64,000 nucleotides of DNA from Bathynomus jamesi (lineage: Eukaryota > Arthropoda > Malacostraca > Isopoda > Cirolanidae), in NCBI GenBank assembly GCA_023014485.1, contig JAJOZX010002571.1, forward strand, positions 441,001-505,000. The letters run 5' to 3'. How positions within the stretch are numbered: position 1 is the stretch's first letter; every line of letters begins with the position of its first letter. Under the pieces are notes generated by a model. The model did not search any database and had not been told where the DNA came from. It saw only the letters and a list, made by a program, of their open reading frames with translations. The position numbers and the translations under genes are program-made. Below are positions 10,377 through 21,749 of the stretch, piece after piece.

Positions 10377-12404
10377 AGGTGCTACTCTGCTCTTTGCAGC
10401 AACCAACCTGCAACTTACTTCCTCTTGCAATGCGCCTCTTATATAAATACAAGTTGCATAGGCTTCCTCACTTGCATCATAAAAGATGTGCAGCTCCAAA
10501 TTGTCTGGACTATTGTTCAACTCTCCAAAGTACCATCTTAGGATTTCAATGTCTCCAAGATGTGCTAATTCTTTGAACCAATATTTCCACCTTACCACCA
10601 TATGATCAGATAACTCTTGATCCCAACCAAGTCCAATTTCCCAGAGGCTCTGAAACCAAATTTTTTACTTTATCACAAATGGAGCCAGGAATCCAAGAGG
10701 ATCAAAGACGTTTGAAGCCAATCTAAGAACTGTACGTTTTGTCCACCTTGTCTCATTCTCAGCCAGCTCTACTAAAGATTTCCCATTGAAGGTAAACAAA
10801 TCATCATCTTGCTGCCAAACAATGCCTAGCACCTTTGCGTCTATTGCCCACAACCTCTTAATACCAGAATCCTCAATACTTTCTGCTGCATCAGGTACTA
10901 CACAGGAATGACTCATAAACTCTTGTAATTGCGAATGATTGGTCTGCCATTTTCTAAGCTCCATGCCAGCCTCCCTCATTATAGCTCTAGCCTCCATGAA
11001 TATCTGTTTAGCCATTTCTGTATTATCCACGGAACACAGCAAATCATCAACATAAAATTTTTTCCTTATGTGTTCAATAGTGTTAGGATAGACTTCAGAA
11101 TATTTCTTAAAATGGTACTGCATAGTAGCTGCCAATAGAAATGGACTAGAGCTGAGGCCAAACAACACTGACTTCATTCTATATGCTTGAACCTTAGGTT
11201 CATTTTCCAACAAGTCTTTCGTATCCACCCACAGATACCTTACTGCATCTCTGTCCTTTGGTTTTAACTTTATCCGCAAAAATGCTTGCTTCACATCTGC
11301 AGTCAATGCTACTCTACCAAACCTGAATCTCGGTAACAAGGAAAATAAATCTGCATTTAAATTTGGCCCAGCATCCAAACAGTCATTCAAGGACACACCA
11401 CCTTTGTCCTTGGCTGAGCCATCAAAAACTACCCTCAGTTTGGTGGTAGTTTTGTCTCGCCGTACCACTGCATGGTGTGGCAGATAATGTGCCTCCTGGC
11501 TCACCAGCTCACCTTGCACCCTTTCAGCATAGCCCTCCCTAACATAACTTAGGATGGCCTCATTATATTCAATTAACAACTCCTCATTTTTTCTTAGCCT
11601 GTACAATGAAATCTCCAACCTCCGATTAGCTAGCTGAAGGTTTGAACCGGGTTTGCAAGAATCCTTCCATGGTAGGCCAACTTCATAGCAACCATCTCTA
11701 AACCCAATCCCTTTTTCAAATTGCTCTAAAACATCATTGTTCACTGTACTTGCCTGTTTGTCCTTTATGCCAATAGATTCAAGTTCCCAAAACGCTTTCA
11801 AATGCCTTTCCAGACCATGGCTGTTCTCGTCAATCTTAACAAAAAGAGCCTTAACTTCGATTTCATTACAATAACTACCACGTAGCATCCAGCCTAGCTT
11901 ACTTTCAATAGCTACCGGGCCTCGAGATGTGCGGACAATATTACCAGTGATGAAGTCCCAATAATAGTCAGCTCCAATCAAAAGACTAATATCTTCTGTT
12001 CCTTCAAACTTATTATTGCCCAAATTAATTCCTTTAACTTGCAATTCTTGGACACATGCCATATCTAAACAAGTAGTGACTGGAGCACAAAGTTCCTCAA
12101 TCTCTACAGCTTGGACCTTGATAGTGGGACTTTGCGTAACAACCCTTTAACCAGAACTTCTACCTTCTTAAATTTGGTTCGGTTTTGAACGGAACCCCCA
12201 ACCCAGAAATCTTAAATTTTCCCTCTTAAGTTCTTTAAACTTCAATTTTCTGGAAATTCTGGTCTTAATAAAACTACACTGGCTACCACTATCAAACAAC
12301 ACTCTTACAGTAGCTTCTCCCTCATTCCCAATTAATAAGGCTGCAGTTGTTTGCAATAATCCCCCTTTACTTTTACTCCCTTGCATAGCAGTGGCATGTG
12401 CCAC
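10377..12404 (-). pseudogene. BEL-B pol: protease, reverse transcriptase and RNase H, broken
   Basis: On the minus strand the segment starts with the BEL-type aspartic protease (LFDSGSQCSFIKTRISRKL, about 12250-12300). It then holds an open RT frame (10665-12062) with LRVVFDGSAKD, TADVKQAFLRI and FYVDDLLCSV, and enters the Pao-type RNase H region (LHIFYDASEEAYAT). The RT frame ends at 10665 by a Ser-to-stop change relative to BEL-C and BEL-D. Frameshifts separate protease from RT near 12140. The region is cut at 10377 by Gyp1b. Confidence 0.87.
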
Positions 12405-13682
12405 TGATGTCTCTACTTCTGGGGTAGGCCTACTAGAGTGTTTTCACACAATAATGGCTGATGCCTACCATGACATTTTTTGCACAAAATTTTAAACTTA
12501 CAAAACCTTGCTCTATGACCTTTCAAAAAACATTTAAAACATGCTGTGGACTTAGTTACCCTGTCCTTTCTCTCCTCAAAGGGTAAGGCCTCAGCCACCT
12601 CACATTTATATGACTTGTGGTTGCCTTCGCAAAATATGCATTCCTTGATTCCCTTTAATTTATTCTCAGAGGATGCATGTAGAGCTGACACTGTACCTGG
12701 GCTATTCCTTTTTGTGGAAACTTTGGTGCTGTGCCTGCCTTTGTCCCTTGTTTACCATCCCACTGTGCAAACTCAACTCCCTCTCGTCTTGCTAATTCTG
12801 TGCCTAAAAGACTTAACATCTGCTGAAGGGGGATGTACACATGTTCTGCAGAGTGTCCCCTACTTAATTCAAGCAAAATTGAGCTAGGCAATTTAGACTC
12901 CAGTGTAGGAACCAACATTATACCATACTTTCCATTCCTACACCCAAGTTGTCCAGGGACCTAGTTCTAATTTCAAATTCATCATATAACTGCCGTAACT
13001 CCTTGACACTATTAGGATTATTAACAGGAGGTATAGCTAAAAGTGCACGGAGGTGGCTTTTAATTAAGATCTCTGGCTTACCAAACCGTTTCTTTAATAT
13101 ATCCCAAGCCACATTATAATTAGCCTCTGTTAATGCTAATCCTGCTATAGTCTTTGCTGCCTCCCCTTCCAAGAGGGACCGCAAATAATTAAACTTCTCC
13201 ACGGCACTTAACACTTGACTAGAATGAACTGCTGATTGAAAACTGTCTGCCCATCCTTGCCATTCCTGAATACTCCCAGAAAATGTTTTGAGTACAAGCC
13301 TCGGTAATTGAACTACAGATCTGTTAACCTTAACTTCACAAACATCATTTGTTGAGTGTTGTGTTTCATTATTAGACCTGGTCTCTAACTGTACTGAGCT
13401 GCTAAACTCTTTTGCTCGGAGGCCTACGTTAATTATATCATCAATAATCTCTTCAAAGTAAATTATGTTATTTTCTATTTCATCCTCTTCTATAAGAGCC
13501 TCAATTTTAACATTTACCTCACTTAGAGCAACCTTTTTAGTTTCTAATATGGAAAGCTGCGCAGTCACTAAGCGTAAATCCTCTTGCTCTATGGCAGAAT
13601 CTATAGTGGCAATGACCTTTGTAATTAGACCTTTGTAGGCGCTTCTCCTTTTTATAAATTTGTTCAATTCAGATGCACTCAT
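12405..13682 (-). pseudogene. BEL-B gag with zinc knuckles, several frameshifts
   Basis: Gag starts at the ATG ending at 13682 (MSASELNKFIKRRSAYKGL), as in the other BEL copies. A coiled, Glu/Lys-rich N-terminus is followed by the capsid-like block KTFSGSIQEWQGWADSF and, near the C-terminus, Cys/His knuckles CIFCEGNHKSYKC, CFKCFLKGHRARFC and CKKCHGRHQPLLC. A base loss near 12935, another shift near 12740 and one near 12430 break the frame relative to BEL-D. This is DUF1759-type gag of BEL/Pao elements. Confidence 0.85.
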
Positions 13683-13839
13683 CTTCAATGCAAACAACAA
13701 TTGGGCTCAATACCAAATGAGCTGAATTGGCAGAAATACTTAACCAAACTGATCAAACGCAAATTTTACTTTCAAATAAACTGAATTGCTGGTGGGGTAC
13801 TAACCAAACACCAGTATGGAATACCAAATTTTCCACCCC

Positions 13840-14066
13840 AGGACCTTAATTCAATAATAACCCAAAATTAACCAAACGGTAAAATGTAGGCCAAAAACAA
13901 CGACAGACGACTGGCCAAGTTTCGCAATTGGGCGACCAAACTTTACCCTGGGACCTTAATTCAATAATAACCCAAAATTAACCAAACCGGTAAAATGTAG
14001 GCCAAAAACGACGACAGACGACTGGCCAAGTTTCGCAATTGGGCGACCAAACTTTTACCCTGGGAC
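13840..14066 (-). repeat. BEL-B leader minisatellite, two copies of a 112-bp unit
   Basis: Between primer site and gag, a unit of about 112 bp containing AATTAACCAAAC and CGACAGACGACTGGCCAAG is present twice. BEL-D has six copies and BEL-C one, so copy number varies between insertions of the same family. Confidence 0.85.
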
Positions 14067-14169
14067 CTTAACTCAATAATACTCAACCCGTCTAGGCCTA
14101 ACTTGGGCTACAATTTGCACAATCAGAACTTTGCCGAAAAATAGTCACTGACTCAGTCTTGGGGTAGAA

Positions 14170-14187
14170 TCCGGTTCTGAAGGACCA
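14170..14187 (-). promoter_or_regulatory. BEL-B primer binding site
   Basis: Directly after the 5' LTR the element sense strand reads TGGTCCTTCAGAACCGGAT. The TGG start abutting the LTR is that of a tRNA primer site. I could not assign the tRNA. The same 18 bases follow the 5' LTR of BEL-C and BEL-D. Confidence 0.75.
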
Positions 14188-14766
14188 TGTTATTTTATTT
14201 ATTTGTTGGGTTCAAAATCCCAGCTGAGCCGTGAACGGCCAAATTCTAAAGGGCAGTTCTACCTAAGCCCAAGTTAAGCTAAATTAAAACTTACGGATTT
14301 GAGATCCTATTAGGTCCTACCTCAGGGTTGCTGACTCGATGCGGGCCTACCTTAGACCTTATTACATGAATTAAAAAAAACAAAAGGGTACTATTTATGG
14401 TCTTCTTTCAACCTTGCAACAACAACGCAACCTGGACTATTGCACGATGCAACAATCTTGTATCTAAACAACCAAACTGAATTGCAAGAGAGCTCTCTAT
14501 CAGACCACACCCTGTACGTACGACATCCACAAACGAGTAGAAAGACGCGCAGCGCCCCAAAATGATGCCACAGTGTCCCAAACAATGATGCCACAAGAGC
14601 CAAAAATGCTAGCTCTAAATTAAGTAATTTTTCACTAACCTTACAATTATGAGATGAATATATATACACCTTAACTTAATATATACAAGCAATGCTGCAT
14701 CAATCAGCTTAGTCATCATATCGCCTTGGGACAACAATGGTTCTTCCTCTTCTAGATTTTCTAACA
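14188..14766 (-). repeat. BEL-B 5' LTR (579 bp)
   Basis: It has TGTTA/TAACA borders and is flanked by the primer site on one side and the AAGAC target duplication on the other. It carries several small deletions relative to its partner at 7098-7695, which indicates an old insertion. Confidence 0.9.
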
Positions 14767-14771
14767 AAGAC

Positions 14772-15149
14772 AACTCAATCTCGTTTTTTAATGTGCTTGT
14801 ACGTAGGGATAGCCCAGGTTTAGTATCTATCGAAAAAAACAAACAATTTGTCCTACGTACACTTTTATTCTGGACATGACACCTCTATTAAGAAGGCCAT
14901 ATTTTCCTCAATGTTTCTCCTTGCTCTTAGGATCGCCAGTCCTGAATACATCGATGCCAAATTAGAAAATATCAATGGTATTGGAAGTGAGCTGTGTTAC
15001 CCATCTGCGTTCATGGAATCTTGACTTAATAAGGCTAAACGAACCTTCTATCGTGTGAATAATAACATTCACACCTTGTCAAAGAATATTTTAGTACTTC
15101 CATTTTTCCCAGGCTTCTTAGGCATTGCTAATGTACAGTATTTAAACTT
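14772..15149 (+). pseudogene. PLE linker between RT and endonuclease, decayed
   Basis: Translation in several frames gives Penelope-like thumb and linker sequence (an NSISFFNVLV-like start, then SIEKNKQFVLRT), with stops and shifts, continuing directly from 7097 once BEL-B and one AAGAC copy are removed. No long frame survives here. Confidence 0.65.
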
Positions 15150-15551
15150 TTGGATATCAGTGTAGTTTTTCCATATAACAATATTGTGAAAAACATCATA
15201 GTAAAAAATAGCCCTACCAATAATTTAGGCATTATCTATAAAATTGGGTGTAAGCAATGTGATTCCTTTTACATAGGTCAGACAGGAAAGGATTTGCAAA
15301 CGCGTGTAAAACAGCATCAATATTCCGTTAGAATGGGACAGTTGTCCAGTGCCCTTTTTGTCCATTTGTCAGAGTTATCCCATTGTATTGATTGGAATAA
15401 TGTTTCAGTTTTGTTCCACTCTAGCAACATTGTTAATAGAAATATTCTTGAGTCTGCTATAATTCAACTTACAAATAACTTTAAGATGAGTAAAAGTCTA
15501 TTTCAACTCGATCCCATTGCTCTGAATTCCTTCAGAATGGAATGGATTTAA
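15150..15551 (+). pseudogene. PLE C-terminal GIY-YIG endonuclease domain
   Basis: A 133-codon open segment carries LGIIYKIGCKQCDSFYIGQT, matching the GIY-YIG nuclease module (here G-I-I-Y and F-Y-I-G), followed by the conserved TRVKQHQYSVR block and a C-terminal Glu in LESAIIQL. Canonical metazoan Penelope-like elements carry this domain after the RT. It is in a different frame from the surviving RT blocks. An AT/GT microsatellite and BEL-C lie immediately downstream. Confidence 0.88.
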
Positions 15552-15685
15552 ACAAAAAGGGCAGGTTGCTAAACCTTTGGTAAAAATTTGTTTTTTGTCT
15601 TTTTTCCTTATAAATTTGTATGTTTCTCTTACAATTTTATTTTTCAATTTATTGTTGTATGCGTATTTCTTCTATATTGTATAGT

Positions 15686-15719
15686 ATGTGTATGTGTGTG
15701 TGTGTGTGTGTATTATATA

Positions 15720-15767
<48 letters not shown>

Positions 15768-15769
15768 TG

Positions 15770-15815
<46 letters not shown>
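15686..15815. repeat. (GT)n/(AT)n microsatellite
   Basis: A GT stretch is followed by long AT runs with a few interruptions. It lies just 3' of the Penelope-like element and immediately left of BEL-C. Apparent open frames across it (about 15620-15877) are low-complexity artefacts. Confidence 0.95.
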
Positions 15816-15831
15816 TGCGGGTGTATATGTG

Positions 15832-16426
15832 TGTTATTTTTATTTATTTATTGTTCAAAATCCCAGCTGAGCCGTGAACGGCCAAGTTCTAAAAGGCCAG
15901 TTCAACCTAGAGCCCAAGTTAAGCTAAAATTAAAAACTTACGGACTTGAGATCCTATTAGGTCCTACCTCAGGGTTGCTGACTCGATGTGGGCCTACCTT
16001 AGGCCTCAGTTGCATGAATTTAAGATAAAAACAAAAGGGGCACTGTTTATGGTCTTCTTTCTCAACCTTGCAACAACAACACAACCTGGACTATTGCACG
16101 ATGCAACAATCTTGTATCTAAACAACCAAACTGAATTGCAAGAGAACTCTCTATAAGACCACACCCTGTAAATACGGCATTCCACAAACGAGTAGAAAAG
16201 ACGCACAGCGCACAAAAATGATGCCACAAGAGTGCCCAAACGATGATGCCACAAGAGCCCAAAAATGCTAGCTCTAAATTAAGAGAATTTTTCACTAACC
16301 TTACAATTATGAGATGGATATATATACACCTTAACTTAATATATACAAGCAATGCTGCATCAATCAGCTTAGTCATCATATCGCCTTGGGACAACAATGG
16401 TTCTTCCTCTTCTAGATTTTCTAACA
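15832..16426 (-). repeat. BEL-C 3' LTR (595 bp)
   Basis: It starts TGTTATTTT and ends TAACA next to the pol C-terminal coding sequence. Its left flank is the microsatellite end of the Penelope-like locus. Confidence 0.88.
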
Positions 16427-17320
16427 CTCCCCACCGAAGAGGCATTGTTGTCATTACCTTCTGCAAGGTTAGCCAAGCCTTCTCCATGAGGCTGTAACTC
16501 AAATGTTTCATCTTGACTATCTGTGTTTTTGCTGATTTCTAAAGCATAGAGTTTTTGTATAGGTCTCTTTAACTTTCCTCCTGAAGTCTTTACCAGTGCA
16601 AACCTAACTAAATTGTCTTTGCCAACAAACAACTCTTCAATTATGCCAAGCTTCCAGCATTGCCTTGGTCTTTCATCCCCAATCATTACCACTTCTCCCA
16701 CCTTGATACAATTTGCATTGGAGCCCTTTACCTCGCCTGATGGGTAATAATTGAGTTCTGGCAAGTATTCCATCTGCCACCTCTTCCATAACTGATCTTG
16801 TAGCTCTTCAAGGTACCTGAACCGTCTGGTTAACTCTCCTTGAATGCTCTGGATAGGCTGCAAGTCTTCTGGCACACTGGGGCTTGATGTTAATCGTTTA
16901 CCACAAAGAAAATGATTTGGTGTCAATGGCTCTGCATCCCGCATACTGTTATAAACAAAAATGATAGGCCTACTATTCACCATTGCTTCTACTTCACATA
17001 AAACAGTGCAGAATTCTTCTTTGCTCAAATGAGCATTAGCTAAAAGTTTCTTTAATGGACACTTTACACTTCTCACTAGCCTTTCCCAAAATCCTCCCCA
17101 CCATGGTGCTCTCTCAACAATAAACTCCCACTGTACCCCTTGGTGTGAAAAGTAGGATTGGAATCCTTCCTTTTTTAGCAAGGACCAAACTTCTTGGAGT
17201 TCCTTTGCAGCCTTTTTGAAGGTTTTTGCATTATCCGATATGATTTTATTTGGGGAACCCCCTTCTGTTCACAAACTTTTTAAAGGCCAAAAGAAATACA
17301 TCACTACTTAAGTTGCTTAC
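16369..17320 (-). pseudogene. BEL-C integrase core end and C-terminal domain
   Basis: An open segment (stop within the LTR at 16369) encodes ERAPWWGGFWERLVRSVK through the DUF5641-like region to RTIVVPRRYDD. A frame disturbance lies near 17264 in a C run. The frame is cut at 17320 by Gyp2a; the missing part resumes at 22574. Confidence 0.88.
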
Positions 17321-17742
17321 TGTGATAGCGTGGGGTAGACACCCCAGTTAGGTTACTTAGGTTCTAGCAAACAATCAAAAGCACTTACCGGTGCGTTGAA
17401 TTAGGTATTCCTTGAAGCCTACCGTTTTATTCCTGTGTCCCACAACAGCCTACCTAACTCTCTCTTACATTACCAATTTAGAAGCTATAGACATTACCCC
17501 TAACTATACTTAAGTACGAACAACTTCCTACCCGATTTGTTACCTTAGATTCATCACCTAATTTTACTCAGCACCCAAGATTAGGTCAGATAGGAAAAAA
17601 CATGTCTAGGCCAGACCAAAGCAATACGAACAACCCGTTGGTTCGTTTATGGCTTCGTCTTGCCATTCAGCTTAGATTTAGTGATATTTACTCTTTAGTG
17701 ACTTTTAGACTATATACATATATATACATACACGTCACCTCA
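17321..17742 (-). repeat. Gyp2a 3' LTR (422 bp)
   Basis: In plus-strand sense it starts TGTGATAGCG and ends CACCTCA. It is preceded by CTTAC and looks identical to 22147-22568. Confidence 0.95.
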
Positions 17743-17750
17743 CTCCTCCC

Positions 17751-20501
17751 CTACAAGTTTAGTCTGTCAGGGGGATGAGGGACCCTAGACGACCTGCGGA
17801 GCGGGGTTGATGTAGTAGGATCAGGTGCAACCTGTATAGGCGGGCAAGTTGAACCATTTTCCGGAGGATCAGTTCTCTCTTCCGGAAGACTCTGGTCCTT
17901 CTGCACTTCCCGTTCCCATATCTGGTCCTGATGGCGTTTAATAGAACGACCATCTTCTAGTTGGCACTTGAAGGAAACAGGGCCCGTTCTCTCCTGCACA
18001 GTTGCAGGAACCCATTTTGGTCCAGCCCCATAGTTGCGAATCACAACTGGATCATTAGGTTTCGCTTCTAGAACTCTTCCTCTTTTAGTGTCGTGGTACA
18101 ACTTCTGTTTTTCCTGATGGCGTAAAACTCGTTGTTGTAACATTTCGTTTGGACGTAACAAATCAAAAACTGAACGAATTCCCCGGCCAATCAGAAGTTT
18201 AGAGGGAGACACCCCTGTCGTGGTGTGTGGTGTTATTCGATATTTAAACAAAAATTTATCCAACACCACTTGCATTTCCTCCCCACGAGAATGACGCAAG
18301 GCCGACTTGAAAGTACGGACCATGTTTTCCGCGAGACCGTTAGTAGATGGGTGGAAAACACTAGACCGGACATGTCTAATGCCATTTAGGTGGACGAAGG
18401 AACGAAATTCCTCACTGGTAAAACAAGTACCATTGTCGGAAACCAGGACTACGGGTAAACCCCATCGAGCGAAAACTGAACGGAGTAAGCGAATAGTAAC
18501 ACCCGAAGTCGTGGAAGTGGTTGGAAAAATTTCCACCCACTTAGAGTAGGCGTCCACCATGACTAGGAAATAAATATTATTTATAGGACCTGCATAGTCA
18601 ACATGGATCCTATGCCACGGTATAGTAGGCCATTCCCAAGGATGAAGTGGACTTTTCCTTGGGAGATCTCTGTTCTCTAGGCAGCTTTGACAGGAACGAA
18701 CCAATGATTCGAGTTCTCCATCTAAACCAGGCCACCAGAAATAAGCTCTCGCCAGCTCTTTCATTTTTGTTGCGCCCATGTGTTCAGCGTGAAGTTCCTT
18801 CACTAAATTCGACCTGCCTTTATTTGGAATAATCACTCTGTGGCCCCATAAGAGACAGCCATTTTGAATAGAGAGGCCAGACTGACGCTGAATAAAAGGC
18901 TGTAATTCACTCTCAACCTTAGTAGGCCAACCAACTGAGCAGAAATGGATGACCCTAGACAGAATAGGGTCTGATTTTGTCCACTGCTCTATTTGTACTG
19001 CAGATACTGGAGTGGATTCCAAAAACTCCACCAAGTGAACCCATTCTGTAGGTATAGGTACACAATCATTTGGATTTTCTAAGGGCAACCTACTTAGCGC
19101 ATCAGCCGTACCTAGAAGTTTACCTGACCGATGTACTAAGTCAAATTTATAGGCTTGTAGAATCAGTGCCCATCGTTGAATCCTACCTGAGGCCATAACT
19201 GGAATATTTTTATTAGGTGAAAATAAACCTAAGAGAGGCTTATGGTCAGTAATTAGTTTAAATTCATGACCCCATAGATAGAAATGAAATTTTTTTACTG
19301 CAAATACTAAGGCTAATGCTTCACGTTCCACTTGTGCATATCGTCTTTCCGTCTCAGTTAGTGTTCTAGAAGCAAAACAGATAGGCCTATCTACACCATC
19401 AATGTGGTGAGATAACACTGCCCCAATTCCATAAGAACTGCTGTCTGCTGAAACTACGAGAGGAAGTTTAGGATCATAATGCACTAGGAGAGTGGACTTT
19501 AGTAGTACGTCCTTGGAAGCCTCAAATGCTTCCTTTTGAGTTTTCTCCCATCTCCACTGTTCCCCAGATCGTAATAGCTTATTCAGGGGTTCAAGGAAAG
19601 TCGATGCATTAGGCAAAAATTTCCTATAAAAGTTTAGGAGACCTAAATAAGCTTGTAACTGTGTGATGTTTTGTGGAGGTGGTGCCTTTTCTATTGCTTC
19701 TAGTTTATCCACCGTTGGATGAATGCCTGAGGCATCTATGCGGAACCCTAAATATGAAACCTCGTTAGTGACCCATGAACACTTTTCTCTCTTTAGCTTA
19801 AGTCCAGCATCCCGGAGTCTTTTTAGAACCGTGGTTAATCTAGTTAGGTGTTCTTTTTTAGTCGAACCTGAAATGAGGACATCATCTAGAAAGCAAAGTA
19901 CCCCTGGAATGTGACCTAGAACTTGGTCCATTGTCCTCTGAAAAATACCTGGAGCCGATGCTATTCCATAGCATAGCCTATTGTACTTATATAGGCCTCG
20001 GTGCGTATTTATGATAGTTAATTCTTTAGAGTTTTCATCTAAACTTAGTTGAGCATAGGCTTGGGACATATCGAGTTTTGTGAAATATTTTCCCCCAGCA
20101 AGAGAGCTAAATAATTCATCAGGCTTGGGTATAGGATAGCAATCTAGAAGGACGGCTCTATTTGCTGTTAAACGGTAATCCCCGCATAACCGCACGGACT
20201 TGTCCGGTTTTAGTACAGGAACTACTGGGGCAGCCCACTTAGCGTGTGTGACTGGTTCAATAATTTTATCTTTTAGCAGCCTGTCAATTTCTAAATCTAC
20301 CTTCTCCCGCAGTGCATGCGCAATTGAACGAGCCTTACAAAATTTCGGAGTTACATTAGGATCTACTTCTATGCAGACCTGATGGCCTTTTAGGTTGCCT
20401 ACTTCAGGCCCAAAAATAGAAGAAAACTCCCTTAACAATGAGTCTATGTCAGATGGTATGAAAGTGTATGCACATCTGCCTGACCCCTTGGCAAGATTTT
20501 G
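17751..20501 (-). CDS. pol: Gyp2a pol: reverse transcriptase, RNase H and integrase
   Basis: The frame is open from about 20501 down to the stop at 17751 and has no AUG near its start, so it is likely expressed by frameshifting from gag. RT (about residues 40-220 from 20438) shows KYFTKLDMSQAYAQL and CFLDDVLISG. RNase H follows (LVVSADSSSYGIGAVLSH). The integrase zinc domain has HAEHMGATKM...CQSC, and the core shows HVDYAGP, VSDNGTCFT and GLAENMVRTFKSAL. The C-terminus ends RVPHPPDRLNL. It overlaps gag by 58 nt in the -1 frame. All catalytic residues expected for the family are present. Confidence 0.94.
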   Translation of the reverse strand, partial: QNLAKGSGRCAYTFIPSDIDSLLREFSSIFGPEVGNLKGHQVCIEVDPNVTPKFCKARSIAHALREKVDLEIDRLLKDKIIEPVTHAKWAAPVVPVLKPDKSVRLCGDYRLTANRAVLLDCYPIPKPDELFSSLAGGKYFTKLDMSQAYAQLSLDENSKELTIINTHRGLYKYNRLCYGIASAPGIFQRTMDQVLGHIPGVLCFLDDVLISGSTKKEHLTRLTTVLKRLRDAGLKLKREKCSWVTNEVSYLGFRIDASGIHPTVDKLEAIEKAPPPQNITQLQAYLGLLNFYRKFLPNASTFLEPLNKLLRSGEQWRWEKTQKEAFEASKDVLLKSTLLVHYDPKLPLVVSADSSSYGIGAVLSHHIDGVDRPICFASRTLTETERRYAQVEREALALVFAVKKFHFYLWGHEFKLITDHKPLLGLFSPNKNIPVMASGRIQRWALILQAYKFDLVHRSGKLLGTADALSRLPLENPNDCVPIPTEWVHLVEFLESTPVSAVQIEQWTKSDPILSRVIHFCSVGWPTKVESELQPFIQRQSGLSIQNGCLLWGHRVIIPNKGRSNLVKELHAEHMGATKMKELARAYFWWPGLDGELESLVRSCQSCLENRDLPRKSPLHPWEWPTIPWHRIHVDYAGPINNIYFLVMVDAYSKWVEIFPTTSTTSGVTIRLLRSVFARWGLPVVLVSDNGTCFTSEEFRSFVHLNGIRHVRSSVFHPSTNGLAENMVRTFKSALRHSRGEEMQVVLDKFLFKYRITPHTTTGVSPSKLLIGRGIRSVFDLLRPNEMLQQRVLRHQEKQKLYHDTKRGRVLEAKPNDPVVIRNYGAGPKWVPATVQERTGPVSFKCQLEDGRSIKRHQDQIWEREVQKDQSLPEERTDPPENGSTCPPIQVAPDPTTSTPLRRSSRVPHPPDRLNL

Positions 20502-21697
20502 TCAATTGGCATTTCCAAAGCATCAATCCAATCACGGCCTAGTAGAGTAGGCCCTTGCTCATCCACCACTAAAAGGGTTAAGGGATGAGACAAAGTTTTC
20601 TGGTTAAGTGTAACTGTGACGTATGCTTCTCCACAAATAGGTATTTGTATGTCACCGTACTTCTTCAAAATCGTTTTAGATGCATGTAGTTTAGGTGTGT
20701 TTTTGAAAATCTTATCAAAAACTACCTTGGACATGACCGTCCGGGCAGCACCCGTATCCAATTCTAGAGGAACTGTAATTCCATCTAGGCCTACCTCTAC
20801 AATATATGGGCCTGTATTTTCCCCACTTTGCTGCTCATAGAATAGGTACTCCACTCCAATGTTCGAAGTATTTCCCTTTTGAGGATTTATACTAGAAATG
20901 TTAAAATTAGAATTTTCACCCTTTGTTTTCTTTGAATAACACACTTTAGCTATGTGGCCTATTTTACTACAGTTTCGGCAAACTGCTTCTTTAAAAGGGC
21001 AATCTTTCTTCCAATGGTGTTTTCCACACCCTGTACATGGCTTGGAAGGCTTAGTAGAATTAGTAGGCTTAGTCATATTCGCCTCATACCTTTTATTTGC
21101 CTGTCTAGTAGGCTCGTTAGGTCTGCCAGGCCTAGAAGATTTAAAGCTATTTACGTGTTGGGCTTTACTACTATGATTTCCAAAAGCTCTAACATCTTTA
21201 GCAGCTGCTTCTCTAGCCGTAGCTATTTCTACAGCCTGACTAAAAGTTAGGTCCTGTATGGCTAATAGGGCTCTCTGGGTAGACTCCTCTTTGAGACCCA
21301 TTACAAACCTATCTCTTAGCATTTCATCTAATTTGTCCCCAAATTTACACGTACGGCTATGGCTTTTTATTCCTGCAACAAACTCTGCAATGCTTTCATT
21401 TCCCGTCTGATGCCTTGAATAAAATTTGAAACGTTCATAGATGAGAACTACTCGGGGTTTGTAGTGATCGGTTAGGGCCTGTACCAATTCCTTATAGGTG
21501 CAAGTTTCCGGTGCTTTAGGAGAAACTAGGTCCATAACTAAACCAAACGTTTTAGGGCCTATTATAGTTAAAAAGGTAGGTACTTTCTTAGCATCCGGAA
21601 TGGAATTTGCCTCGAAAAACAACCTCACCCTAGTGGCATAAGCTTCGAAGTCCTCCCCATTGTCTTCGTAGGGGCTTATATGGCCAATCACCGACAT
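20444..21697 (-). CDS. gag: Gyp2a gag with aspartic protease
   Basis: A 417-codon frame starting with ATG at 21697 (MSVIGHISPYEDNGEDFEAY). The capsid-like part is followed by Cys/His knuckles CTGCGKHHWKKDC and CRNCSKIGHIAKVC around residues 220-255 and by a retropepsin with LELDTGAARTVMS (about 312) and LLGRDWIDAL near the C-terminus. The stop lies inside the start of pol. I saw no canonical slippery heptamer in the 58-nt overlap; runs near AAAATC and AAGGGGTC are the only candidates. No stops or shifts are present, in contrast to the other gag genes here. Confidence 0.93.
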   Translation of the reverse strand: MSVIGHISPYEDNGEDFEAYATRVRLFFEANSIPDAKKVPTFLTIIGPKTFGLVMDLVSPKAPETCTYKELVQALTDHYKPRVVLIYERFKFYSRHQTGNESIAEFVAGIKSHSRTCKFGDKLDEMLRDRFVMGLKEESTQRALLAIQDLTFSQAVEIATAREAAAKDVRAFGNHSSKAQHVNSFKSSRPGRPNEPTRQANKRYEANMTKPTNSTKPSKPCTGCGKHHWKKDCPFKEAVCRNCSKIGHIAKVCYSKKTKGENSNFNISSINPQKGNTSNIGVEYLFYEQQSGENTGPYIVEVGLDGITVPLELDTGAARTVMSKVVFDKIFKNTPKLHASKTILKKYGDIQIPICGEAYVTVTLNQKTLSHPLTLLVVDEQGPTLLGRDWIDALEMPIDKILPRGQADVHTLSYHLT

Positions 21698-21749
21698 GCT
21701 AGAGCAAAACCGAATTAGACCAACTCACGTGAAGTAGGTTAGGTTAGGT

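Larger units (their letters stand above)
7098..14766 (-). mobile_element. BEL-B: full-length BEL/Pao element, decayed, inserted in the PLE
   Basis: Both LTRs are present (3' LTR 7098-7695, 5' LTR 14188-14766), with a 5-bp target duplication AAGAC at 7093-7097 and 14767-14771. In element order it has a primer site, a leader with two 112-bp repeats, gag, protease, RT and integrase. About 1 kb of pol (distal RNase H to the integrase zinc domain) has been replaced by a 5'-truncated Gyp1 copy (8717-10376). Many frameshifts are present, so it is an old copy. Confidence 0.92.

Noticed and set aside
15620..15877. Open frames over the AT/GT microsatellite
   Set aside because: Ile/Tyr repeats come from (AT)n; no conserved sequence.
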